Positions 1 through 6,341 of a stretch of 13,385 nucleotides of DNA are shown here, piece after piece. Origin of the DNA: an uncultured Eubacteriales bacterium (lineage in GTDB: Bacteria; Bacillota; Clostridia; Oscillospirales; Oscillospiraceae); assembly GCA_900551495.1 (NCBI GenBank), contig URWG01000040.1, positions 1 to 13,385 on the forward strand. The letters are read 5' to 3'. The notes beneath the pieces are model-generated. The model made no database searches. It worked only from the letters and a program-made list of their open reading frames with translations, and was not told the origin of the DNA. Both the position numbers and the translations under genes were made by a program. The first letter of the stretch is position 1. Every line of letters begins with the position of its first letter.

Positions 1-1
1 C

Positions 2-154
2 GTGCTCACTTCGCGCAACCCAAGTGACACGGCACTTACGCTGGGCGGCAGCGTCAGCATCACCGGCGGCAAGGCGCGCATTGACGCAACGCTCTGCACC
101 GGCTGCGGCGTTTGCAGTCAGCTTTGTAAATTTGACGCGCTGCGGGAGGGCTGA
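2..154 (+). CDS. iorA: Indolepyruvate:ferredoxin oxidoreductase alpha subunit, C-terminal end (partial)
   Basis: Only the last 50 codons are present; the gene enters from the left edge and ends at TGA 152-154. The reading frame carries a ferredoxin-type cluster ligand motif, CTGCGVCSQLCKF (CxxCxxCxxxC), close to the C-terminus. This is where IorA proteins keep their 4Fe-4S domain. In the family, IorA is the thiamine-diphosphate subunit that decarboxylates arylpyruvates and passes electrons through these clusters to ferredoxin. The ID rests on the motif plus the iorB gene that follows after only 3 nt. A GGGAGGG stretch (144-150) inside the last codons serves as the ribosome binding site for iorB, so the two subunits are probably translated together. 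The catalytic domains lie outside the window. Confidence 0.85.
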   Translation: MLTSRNPSDTALTLGGSVSITGGKARIDATLCTGCGVCSQLCKFDALREG

Positions 155-157
155 GCC

Positions 158-730
158 ATGAAAACAAAGAATATCATGATCGTCGGCGTCGGCGGGCAGG
201 GAAGTCTGCTTGCCAGTAAGCTGCTTGGAAAGCTCCTGCTGACCGAGGGCTATGATGTCAAGGTCTCCGAGGTCCACGGTATGAGTCAGCGCGGCGGCAG
301 CGTCGTGACCTATGTCCGCTACGGCGAGCGTGTCTGCTCGCCCGTGATCGACGAGGGCGAGGCGGACGTGATCGTTTCCTTTGAGCTTTTGGAAGCCGCT
401 CGATGGACGCGATTCCTCCGTTCCGGAGGAAAAATTGTTACAAATACACAGCAGATGAACCCCATGCCCGTTATCACCGGCGCGGCAACCTATCCGTCCG
501 AGCTGGTCCGAAAGATGACAGATGCGGGCTTTGACGTTGACGCGATAGACGCTCTTTCGCTGGCACAGCAGGCGGGGAGTGCAAAGGCGGTCAATATCGT
601 CCTGATGGGACGGCTGTCGCGCTGCTTTGACTTTACGCGCGAGCAGTGGCTGAACGCGATCGCGGCAAGCGTACCCGAAAAATATCTTGAATTAAACAAA
701 AAAGCATTCATTTTAGGAGCTGAAGCATAG
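158..730 (+). CDS. iorB: Indolepyruvate:ferredoxin oxidoreductase beta subunit
   Basis: A 190-residue cytoplasmic protein of normal IorB length. Near the N-terminus it has the glycine-rich motif GVGGQGSLLASKLLG (residues 10-24) and then EVHGMSQRGGSVVTYVRYG (38-56), both typical of the gamma-type domain of 2-oxoacid:acceptor oxidoreductases. IorB pairs with IorA to convert indolepyruvate, phenylpyruvate or p-hydroxyphenylpyruvate plus CoA to the aryl-acetyl-CoA, CO2 and reduced ferredoxin. The ATG at 158 follows the GGGAGG at 144-149 by 8 nt. The next gene, a paaK-type ligase, starts 3 nt after the stop, which fits a product of aryl-acetyl-CoA. The exact aryl substrate cannot be read from the sequence. 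Nothing is missing or truncated. Confidence 0.93.
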   Translation: MKTKNIMIVGVGGQGSLLASKLLGKLLLTEGYDVKVSEVHGMSQRGGSVVTYVRYGERVCSPVIDEGEADVIVSFELLEAARWTRFLRSGGKIVTNTQQMNPMPVITGAATYPSELVRKMTDAGFDVDAIDALSLAQQAGSAKAVNIVLMGRLSRCFDFTREQWLNAIAASVPEKYLELNKKAFILGAEA

Positions 731-733
731 GCA

Positions 734-2041
734 ATGGCATACTATCAACCGCAAATCGAAACCGCATCCCGTGAAACGATCGTCGCGCTGCAAAACGAGC
801 GGCTTGTAAAAACGGTGAAGCGCGTCTATGAAAATGTTCCGTTCTACCACGAAAAAATGGATGCCGTCGGCGTAAAGCCCGAGGACATCCGCAGCATCGA
901 CGACCTGCACAAGCTGCCCTTCAGCTATAAGAAGGACCTGCGCGACACCTACCCGTTCGGACTGTTCGCCGTTCCGATGAAGGAGGTCGTCCGTCTCCAC
1001 GCGTCGAGCGGCACGACGGGAAAGCAGATTGTCGTCGGCTACACCAAAAACGACATGGAGCTTTGGGCGGACTGCTTTGCCCGTGCGCTGGTTGCCGCAG
1101 GTGCCACGGCGGACGATATTGTCCACGTCTCCTACGGCTACGGGCTGTTTACCGGCGGTCTCGGCGCGGACGGAGGAGCCATGCGCATCGGCGCAACGGC
1201 AGTTCCCGTCTCCACCGGCAACACACAGCGCCAAATCACGATCATGCGCGATTTCGGCTCGACCGTTCTCTGCTGCACGCCCTCCTATGCGTTGCATATT
1301 GCCGAGGTGCTGCACGAGAGCGGTCTGACAAAGGACGATATTCATTTGAAGGCGGGTATCTTCGGCGCCGAGCCGTGGACGAACGAAATGCGCCGTCAAA
1401 TTGAGGAAATGCTCGGCATTACCGCCTATGACATCTACGGTCTGACTGAGGTGCTCGGACCGGGTGTTGCCTTTGAGTGCAGCGAGCAGACGGGTATGCA
1501 CATCAACGAGGACCACTTCATTGTTGAGGTCATTGACCCCGACACCGGCGAAGTCCTTCCCGATGGAGCACAGGGCGAGCTGGTCTTTACCTGCATCACG
1601 AAGGAGGCGTTCCCGATCCTGCGCTATCGGACACGCGACATCGGCGTGATCCACCGCGGCAAGTGCTCCTGCGGACGGACGCTCGTCAAAATGACCAAGC
1701 CGAGAGGCCGCACGGACGATATGCTCATCATCCGCGGTGTCAACGTTTTCCCGTCGCAGATCGAGACGGTGCTGCTTGAGCGCGGCTACACCGCCAATTA
1801 TCAGATCGTCGTCGATCGCGAGCACAATTTCGACAGCATTGAGGTGCAGGTCGAGATCAGCAGCGAGGTGTTTTCCGATACGGTGCGCGGACTTTCGCAG
1901 CGTGCGCGGGAGCTTTCCGAGGCGCTCAAGAGTCTGCTCGGTATCAGCGCAAAGGTCACGCTGCTTGAGCCGAACACCATCCCGCGTTCGGAGGGAAAGG
2001 CGGTCCGCGTGATCGACAAGCGTCAACTGCTTGACCGATAA
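734..2041 (+). CDS. paaK: Phenylacetate-CoA ligase family protein (arylacetate-CoA ligase)
   Basis: A 435-residue ANL-superfamily adenylating enzyme, the usual PaaK length. The phosphate-binding loop SSGTTGK is at residues 91-97 and the adenine/catalytic motif YGLTE at 235-239. The RYRTRD motif and the CSCG motif (in GKCSCGRTL) are both characteristic of PaaK. The family joins aryl-acetate to CoA with ATP hydrolysis to AMP. No aerobic paa ring-degradation genes are visible. Beside iorAB it may instead run towards free arylacetate, recovering energy from the aryl-acetyl-CoA made by IorAB; that direction is an inference. The SD is AGGAG (715-719), inside the end of iorB and somewhat far (14 nt) from ATG 734. 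The stop at 2039-2041 is followed directly by the SD of the ACT gene. Confidence 0.92.
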   Translation: MAYYQPQIETASRETIVALQNERLVKTVKRVYENVPFYHEKMDAVGVKPEDIRSIDDLHKLPFSYKKDLRDTYPFGLFAVPMKEVVRLHASSGTTGKQIVVGYTKNDMELWADCFARALVAAGATADDIVHVSYGYGLFTGGLGADGGAMRIGATAVPVSTGNTQRQITIMRDFGSTVLCCTPSYALHIAEVLHESGLTKDDIHLKAGIFGAEPWTNEMRRQIEEMLGITAYDIYGLTEVLGPGVAFECSEQTGMHINEDHFIVEVIDPDTGEVLPDGAQGELVFTCITKEAFPILRYRTRDIGVIHRGKCSCGRTLVKMTKPRGRTDDMLIIRGVNVFPSQIETVLLERGYTANYQIVVDREHNFDSIEVQVEISSEVFSDTVRGLSQRARELSEALKSLLGISAKVTLLEPNTIPRSEGKAVRVIDKRQLLDR

Positions 2042-2054
2042 AGGAGGAAGCAAA

Positions 2055-2483
2055 ATGGTACAGCAATTATCCGTGTTTCTTCAGAACAAGTCCGGAAAGA
2101 TCGCCGCCATCACCGATGCGCTGGCACAGGCGAAGATCGACATTCGTGCGCTTTCCATCGCCGATACAACGGATTTCGGCATTTTGCGGATGCTCGTGAG
2201 CGACATCGACGCGGCAAAGCGCGTCCTTGACGGGCAGAACTGCATTGTCAGCGTCAATGAGGTCATCGTTGTCGCTGTCCCCGATGCACCGGGCGGTCTG
2301 GCAAGGATGCTCTCCCTGATGGCGCATAACAACATCGACATTGAATATATGTACTCGCTGATCGACCGCGGCGCGAAGGATGCGTACATGGTCTTCCGCG
2401 TGTCGGACGAGGAACGGCTGCTGGCGCTGCTCGGCGGCAACGGTCTGCACGCGGTCCCACCCCATACGCTGGGGCTGCATTGA
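2055..2483 (+). CDS. Tandem ACT-domain protein (putative amino-acid sensor)
   Basis: A 142-residue protein made of two ACT-like halves (about residues 1-70 and 71-142), with no catalytic domain. The first half opens with QQLSVFLQNKSGKIAAITDAL and the second with a PGGLARMLSLMAHNNIDIEYMYS-type stretch; both are the classic ACT pattern, in which a loop followed by a helix binds an amino acid. ATG 2055 was chosen because AAGGAGGA (2041-2048) sits 6 nt upstream; a longer frame opening at 2031 would overlap paaK and has no SD. Stand-alone ACT proteins are often found beside iorAB and paaK, where they presumably respond to aromatic amino acids. The partner protein is unknown. It might regulate one of the neighbouring enzymes allosterically; this is inference from context only. 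Confidence 0.85.
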   Translation: MVQQLSVFLQNKSGKIAAITDALAQAKIDIRALSIADTTDFGILRMLVSDIDAAKRVLDGQNCIVSVNEVIVVAVPDAPGGLARMLSLMAHNNIDIEYMYSLIDRGAKDAYMVFRVSDEERLLALLGGNGLHAVPPHTLGLH

Positions 2484-2498
2484 CGGAGGTGAAGCTTT

Positions 2499-3665
2499 AT
2501 GCAGGAAATGAGCAGAACAACGCAGTATTTCACGGATTCCGTGATTCGCCGTATGACGCGTCTTGCCATCGGCTGCGGCGCGATCAATTTGGCACAGGGC
2601 TTCCCCGACTTTGACCCGCCGAAGCCGCTGCTGGACCGCTTGGCGGAGGTCAGCAGGGAAGGACCCCACCAGTACCCGATCACCATGGGCGCACCGAATT
2701 TCCGCCGCGCATTGGCGAAAAAGTGCGGTCGCTTTATGGGCAGAACGCTCGACCCCGAGACGGAAATGGTCGTCACCATCGGCTCGACCGAGGCAATGGT
2801 GGACACGCTCCTTGCCCTGACCAACCCCGGCGATAAGGTCATCATTTTCTCGCCGTATTTTGAAAATTACCGTGCGCAGACGCTTTTTGTCGGCTGCGAG
2901 CCGGTGTTTGTCCCGCTGATTCCGCCGACGTTCCGCTATGATGCGAACGTTTTGGAGGACGCATTCAAGCAGGGCGTCAAGGCAATTTTGATCTGCAACC
3001 CCTCAAACCCGAGCGGCAAGGTATTTACGCGCCGGGAGTTAGAGGAGATCGCGTCGCTGGCGATCAAGTATGACGCCTATGTTATCATGGACGAGGTGTA
3101 CGAGCACATTGTCTATGCCCCGCATCGGCACGTCTACATGAGCAGCCTGCCCGGAATGTGGGAGCGAACCGTCTCGTGCAGCTCGCTTTCCAAGACCTAT
3201 TCCATCACCGGTTGGCGCTTGGGCTACGCCATCGCGCCGAAGCATATTATGGACAAGATCAAGCAGTTCCACGACTTCAACACCGTCGGCGCCGCATCTC
3301 CGCTGATGGAGGCTGCGGTGGTCGGACTGGAAATGCCCGACAGCTACTATGAGGAGTTTGGCGCACACTATGCCCACATGAAGAAGCTCTTCACCGAAGG
3401 ACTGGACCGTATCGGCATGGAATACACCGACCCGCAGGGCACCTATTTTGTCCTCGTCAATCTCGAACAGTACATGAAAAAAGGGCAGAGCGATGTCGAT
3501 TTTTGCCTCGAAATGCTGGAAAAGGTCGGTGTTGCGGCAGTCCCGGGCAGCTCCTTCTTTATGGAGAACGTCAACAATATCGCCCGTCTGCACTTTGCAA
3601 AAAAGGATGAAACACTCCTTGAGGCGCTCAATCGTCTGTCCGATATGAAAGCCAAGCTTGCTTGA
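2499..3665 (+). CDS. Class I/II aminotransferase, PLP-dependent (probable aromatic/aspartate type)
   Basis: A 388-residue fold-type I aminotransferase of normal length. Visible active-site residues are Asn170 in NPSNPSG (167-173), Asp198 in DEVYEHIVY, the Schiff-base Lys232 in SLSKTYSITGWRLGY, the phosphate-binding Arg240, and Arg363 in ARLHF for the substrate carboxylate. ATG 2499 follows GGAGGT (2485-2490) by 8 nt, and the gene starts 15 nt after the ACT gene. As last gene of the iorAB-paaK operon it most likely deaminates aromatic amino acids to the arylpyruvates that IorAB uses. The motifs alone do not separate aromatic from aspartate or alanine aminotransferases, so substrate is inferred from context. 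The reading frame is intact. The next plus-strand terminator candidate lies about 300 nt downstream. Confidence 0.9.
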   Translation: MQEMSRTTQYFTDSVIRRMTRLAIGCGAINLAQGFPDFDPPKPLLDRLAEVSREGPHQYPITMGAPNFRRALAKKCGRFMGRTLDPETEMVVTIGSTEAMVDTLLALTNPGDKVIIFSPYFENYRAQTLFVGCEPVFVPLIPPTFRYDANVLEDAFKQGVKAILICNPSNPSGKVFTRRELEEIASLAIKYDAYVIMDEVYEHIVYAPHRHVYMSSLPGMWERTVSCSSLSKTYSITGWRLGYAIAPKHIMDKIKQFHDFNTVGAASPLMEAAVVGLEMPDSYYEEFGAHYAHMKKLFTEGLDRIGMEYTDPQGTYFVLVNLEQYMKKGQSDVDFCLEMLEKVGVAAVPGSSFFMENVNNIARLHFAKKDETLLEALNRLSDMKAKLA

Positions 3666-3701
3666 CCTAATATATTGTTTATATTAAAAAGCGCCAAGCC
3701 T

Positions 3702-3828
3702 GTCATTGCGAGGGTGCTTGCACCCGTGGCAATCTCGCAGAATTATTTTGAAATTTCGATTAACTTCGGCAAATTCGAAGCATTTCACATGAGATTCCCA
3801 CGTCGGGCTTCGCCCTCCTCGGAATGAC
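3702..3828. repeat. MITE-like inverted-repeat element, copy 1
   Basis: A 127-bp non-coding element that begins GTCATTGCGAGG and ends CCTCGGAATGAC, imperfect terminal inverted repeats. Inside there is a second inverted pair, GTGGCAATCTC against GAGATTCCCAC, plus a small GGTGCTTGCACC hairpin. A near-identical copy sits at 11669-11791 in the same orientation. The terminal GTCATTGCGAGG type is, as far as I recall, a repeat found across many unrelated bacteria. No transposase is visible nearby, so it would be non-autonomous. This copy has decayed slightly relative to copy 2: the right end has lost perfect pairing and carries 4 extra bases. Confidence 0.8.
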
Positions 3829-3881
3829 ATAACTGAGCGCGTCAAAAAGTCCGATTTTTGCAAAGTATTCTATCACGAGAG

Positions 3882-3923
3882 CATCCCTATCGACTCCCTC
3901 TGACGAGGGAGCCGATAGAGATG
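3882..3923. repeat. Long imperfect hairpin
   Basis: The sequence folds as CATC/CTATCG/CTCCCTC, loop TGAC (3901-3904), then GAGGGAG/CGATAG/GATG. There are only two mismatched positions in about 19 pairs. The core CTCCCTCTGAYGAGGGAG recurs at 13335-13352, so the core belongs to a dispersed palindromic repeat. There is no T-run beside it, so it is not an obvious terminator. Confidence 0.65.
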
Positions 3924-3947
3924 CCCTTCGCACTAAGGGCATTTTGA
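3923..3947 (+). terminator. Weak possible terminator hairpin
   Basis: GCCCTT, loop CGCACT, AAGGGC (3923-3940) forms a 6-bp stem followed by ATTTTG. It lies downstream of the aminotransferase gene but is weak and could simply be part of the repeat-rich tail. Confidence 0.3.
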
Positions 3948-3965
3948 AAACGTCGAACCTTTTCC

Positions 3966-3996
3966 CCCGTCTGCCGTACGGCAGACGGGAGTTTTT
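3966..3996 (+). terminator. Rho-independent terminator with perfect 24-nt palindrome
   Basis: CCCGTCTGCCGT followed at once by its exact reverse complement ACGGCAGACGGG (3966-3989), then AG and TTTTT (3992-3996). The stem followed by a T-run is the form of an intrinsic terminator read on the plus strand, so it would end transcripts of the iorA-aminotransferase operon before they enter the convergent SLH gene. Read on the minus strand, the hairpin is followed by GGAAAAGG and has no U-tract, so it is a poor terminator in that direction. Confidence 0.65.
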
Positions 3997-3997
3997 C

Positions 3998-5656
3998 TTA
4001 TTCAAACTGCATGGAGGCGAAGGCAAAGTCCTCGTTGCGGCTCCAGTCGTTGGTCTTGACGGGGGCAGGCGCGGTGATATAGGTCAGGGTGCCGTTGGGG
4101 TTAATATAGACAATGTTGACAACAGCATCGTCGGGGAAGATACACTGCTTGCCCTCGGGGGTCGGCACGGAGGAGATTGCACTCGTATTTTCCGTGCAAT
4201 AGGTGTACACAAAGTCGGGCGCCGCAATATCGGCATCCACCAAATACTGCGCAAAAGCCTCCAAGCTCGAAGCGCGGTGGATATTGCCGTGGACAGAGTT
4301 GCTGTGATCGTAGTCGACGCGCATGCCGCTCTCCTCGGCGTTGGCGGAATCGTCGGCATGCCAGATCGTCAGGTCAACGAAGTAATACCAGCTGTCCTGC
4401 TTGATATAGTTAAAGACGTGCCCCTCGCCCACTGCCTGCATGGTGGAAATAAAGCCCACCTCGTCGTAATCGTCCTTCAGAATATAGCTCAGCCAGTCGG
4501 CACAGGAGGCGCAGCAGCCGTTGTTGGTCCGCACGGCGTCATAGCCCGGTTTGTGGTGCTCCCAAAGAATTCCGTTTTCTTTCAGGAACGCGTTATCGTC
4601 GCTGCCGTAGAAGCCGCCGATGCGGTAAAGCTGCAAAGCCTCATACAGCGTACCGATCTTCGCCTGCTTCTGCTCCGGCGTGTCGGTTAGGAGGGCTTGG
4701 ATCTGCGCGTTGGTGTAGCGGCTGCCGCCCAAGGTATTCGCGGGCACCCACCAGACCCCCTCGGCGACCTTCATGCTGAAATCGGCATCGTGCCGCAGCG
4801 CACCGCAGTCCTTGCCGTTGTCCGCGGAATAGTCGGGATAGCGCTTTTCCAGCTCCGGATGGTACTGCGCGGAGCTCAGTCGAAGCGGGAAGCTGACGGG
4901 ATACTCCGTGCCGTCATCGTCGGCGTAGACGATCGTCAGGACGCGCGAATCCATGTAGTCCACCCAGGGATGACCGTCGGTAAAGTTGCCGATCTGTCCC
5001 GGCGCAAGGTAGAACGGGATCTGCCGGTTTTTCAATGTGTCGCCCTCGATAATATACGGCGCACCCGCCGGATTTTCGCCAATGCGGTTTTGCCACTCGA
5101 TACGGACGAGGTGCTGGGTCTTGTCCGTATCGTTGCGGAACCACACTTCATATTTCCATGCATCGTCGGGCTGACGCAGCACCGTCTGCTCCGCCGCAGT
5201 CTGACCGAGCGGTGCGGCATCGGGCGTCTCGCAGCCCTCGTAGCCGAGGGTCAGAAGATAGGTGCGGACAAAGGTATTGCCCGCCGAATCCGTCAGCACC
5301 AGCGTGTAGCGGCGACCGTTAAACAGATAGGTGAGCGGGTGCCCGTCAGACCATACGATCGTTTCATCGGGGTCTGCGGTCAGGTGGTCAAAATGCTTGT
5401 ACAGCTCATCCATATCGACGTTGAACAGGCTGCCCACTTCCCTCCCCCCGCAGAGATTCTGAACGGTGACCTTCGTAAGGGAGACGGTCTTATCCGACGA
5501 GTTTTTCAGACGGATCGAGAACTGCCAGTACGCAGAATCGCCGGAAAAGCTCGGCTGGATCGTGCGGGAGGTCGTTGCCGTTTCCGTCGCAGACTCCATC
5601 GGCGGCTCCGGCTCGGTCGCCGCAGGAGCAGGCTCGGTGGGCTTTATCGGTTCGGT
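3998..5656 (-). CDS. C-terminal part of frameshifted SLH protein: two unnamed beta-type repeats and a transglutaminase-like domain
   Basis: This frame (552 codons to the stop at 3998-4000) continues the SLH protein after a one-base slip at 5657-5660. It opens with a Pro/Thr/Glu-rich linker (PTEPIKPTEPAP). Two related domains of about 95 residues follow (about 5533-5244 and 5164-4876); they share an AYWQF/AWKYE start, a DKT turn and an invariant DGHP. The last 200 residues look like a transglutaminase-type cysteine enzyme: GCCASCADW with candidate nucleophile Cys (codon 4513-4511), GHVFNYI with His (4420-4418) and YFVDLT with Asp (4375-4373), in the order and spacing of the Cys-His-Asp triad. 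It has no SD or sensible start of its own. An in-frame ATG at 5599-5597 could allow reinitiation. The role is unknown; a surface peptidase or cross-linker is a reasonable guess. As last gene of the minus-strand operon it is probably co-transcribed. Confidence 0.75.
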   Translation of the reverse strand, partial: TEPIKPTEPAPAATEPEPPMESATETATTSRTIQPSFSGDSAYWQFSIRLKNSSDKTVSLTKVTVQNLCGGREVGSLFNVDMDELYKHFDHLTADPDETIVWSDGHPLTYLFNGRRYTLVLTDSAGNTFVRTYLLTLGYEGCETPDAAPLGQTAAEQTVLRQPDDAWKYEVWFRNDTDKTQHLVRIEWQNRIGENPAGAPYIIEGDTLKNRQIPFYLAPGQIGNFTDGHPWVDYMDSRVLTIVYADDDGTEYPVSFPLRLSSAQYHPELEKRYPDYSADNGKDCGALRHDADFSMKVAEGVWWVPANTLGGSRYTNAQIQALLTDTPEQKQAKIGTLYEALQLYRIGGFYGSDDNAFLKENGILWEHHKPGYDAVRTNNGCCASCADWLSYILKDDYDEVGFISTMQAVGEGHVFNYIKQDSWYYFVDLTIWHADDSANAEESGMRVDYDHSNSVHGNIHRASSLEAFAQYLVDADIAAPDFVYTYCTENTSAISSVPTPEGKQCIFPDDAVVNIVYINPNGTLTYITAPAPVKTNDWSRNEDFAFASMQFE

Positions 5657-6291
5657 GGGGTCGTCGGCTCCTCGGGAAGCTCGTCCCGCAGCGCACGGTA
5701 AAGGAAGGTCACCGTCTGCCCGCGCAGACAGCTTTGGTCGGGCGAGAAGCGTCCGACATCGGTCCCCTTGGTAACGCCCGTCTCGGCAGCCCAAAGGACC
5801 GCATTGTAATAATACTGATTTGCCGCAACATCGGAAAAGCCCTCGGTCGCGGTCGCGGACGGCTTCCCCAGGGCCCGCCACAGGAAGGTGACGAACTGCG
5901 CACGGGTAACAACGTCCTCGGGGCTGAATTCGGTAGCGGAGGTGCCCGTGGTGACGCCGTTTTCGGCAGCCCAAAGGACCGCGTTATAGTAATACGCCGT
6001 CGCGGGCACGTCCGTAAAGGGGCACTTCCCGGAGCTGCCCGCCTCGCCCAGCGCACGCCACAGGAAGGTCACCACCTGCGCTCGGGTGCACTGCGCCTCT
6101 GGCGAGAAATGCTCGGCATCGGTGCCGTTGGTAATGCCGTGCTCCACCGCCCAAAGGACGGCGTCGGCGTAGAAGCTGCCCTCCTTCACGTCCGTGAAGG
6201 GATTTTTGCTGCCCGCTGCCAACACGCCGAGCGGCAGCATTCCCACCAGCAGCACCGGCAACAGCAGCATTGCGATCAGTTTCCGTTTCAT
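5644..6291 (-). CDS. N-terminal part of frameshifted SLH-domain surface protein
   Basis: As it stands this frame encodes 215 residues. A signal peptide (about 1-26, MKRK then a hydrophobic stretch ending GVLAAGS) is followed by three SLH domains at about 30-82, 89-142 and 150-202. The cell-wall-binding Arg occurs in each (TRAQ at 69-72, TRAQ at 129-132, LRGQ at 189-192). SLH domains hold proteins non-covalently to a secondary cell-wall polymer, usually a pyruvylated one. The frame stops at TAA 5646-5644 just inside a proline-rich linker, while the linker continues in another frame. Restoring one base gives a single 764-residue protein. ATG 6291 was chosen because a signal peptide starts there and GGAAAGGCGGA lies 6 nt upstream; the frame open from 6324 would put 11 extra residues before it. 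It follows the upstream fusion gene by 50 nt. Confidence 0.85.
   Translation of the reverse strand: MKRKLIAMLLLPVLLVGMLPLGVLAAGSKNPFTDVKEGSFYADAVLWAVEHGITNGTDAEHFSPEAQCTRAQVVTFLWRALGEAGSSGKCPFTDVPATAYYYNAVLWAAENGVTTGTSATEFSPEDVVTRAQFVTFLWRALGKPSATATEGFSDVAANQYYYNAVLWAAETGVTKGTDVGRFSPDQSCLRGQTVTFLYRALRDELPEEPTTPPNR
5657..5660 (-). other. Frameshift site in SLH protein (GGGG on plus, CCCC on minus)
   Basis: On the minus strand the codons run GAG GAG CCG ACG ACC CCA CCG and reach TAA. With one more C in the run the frame would read ACG ACC CCC ACC GAA CCG ATA AAG and enter the downstream frame as TTPTEPIKPTEP, an uninterrupted linker. The total length then becomes exactly 765 codons. This is either a real one-base deletion or a sequencing/assembly error; a run of only four C makes slippage-based phase variation less likely. 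Confidence 0.75.
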
Positions 6292-6341
6292 AAAAAATCC
6301 GCCTTTCCGATCAGGTCCGGACACCGAGCGGGACGTCCCTG

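Noticed and set aside
734..2041. Part of an aerobic phenylacetate degradation (paa) pathway
   Set aside because: No paaABCDE, paaG, paaZ or other ring-degradation genes; the iorAB neighbour points to anaerobic arylpyruvate metabolism.
713..2053. Long open frame on the minus strand opposite the CoA ligase (446 codons)
   Set aside because: It is a shadow of paaK produced by high-GC codon use; it has no family motifs or SD, and paaK has a full motif set.
3966..3996. Palindrome as terminator of the minus-strand operon
   Set aside because: On the minus strand it is followed by GGAAAAGG, not a U-tract; only the plus-strand reading has TTTTT.
5657..5660. Programmed ribosomal frameshift or phase-variable tract
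   Set aside because: Only four C and no slippery heptamer or stimulating structure that I could identify; a simple deletion or read error is more economical.
3944..5701. Plus-strand frames (3944-4690, 4697-5701) opposite the SLH/transglutaminase gene
   Set aside because: No recognisable motifs; the opposite strand has a clear catalytic triad and repeat structure.
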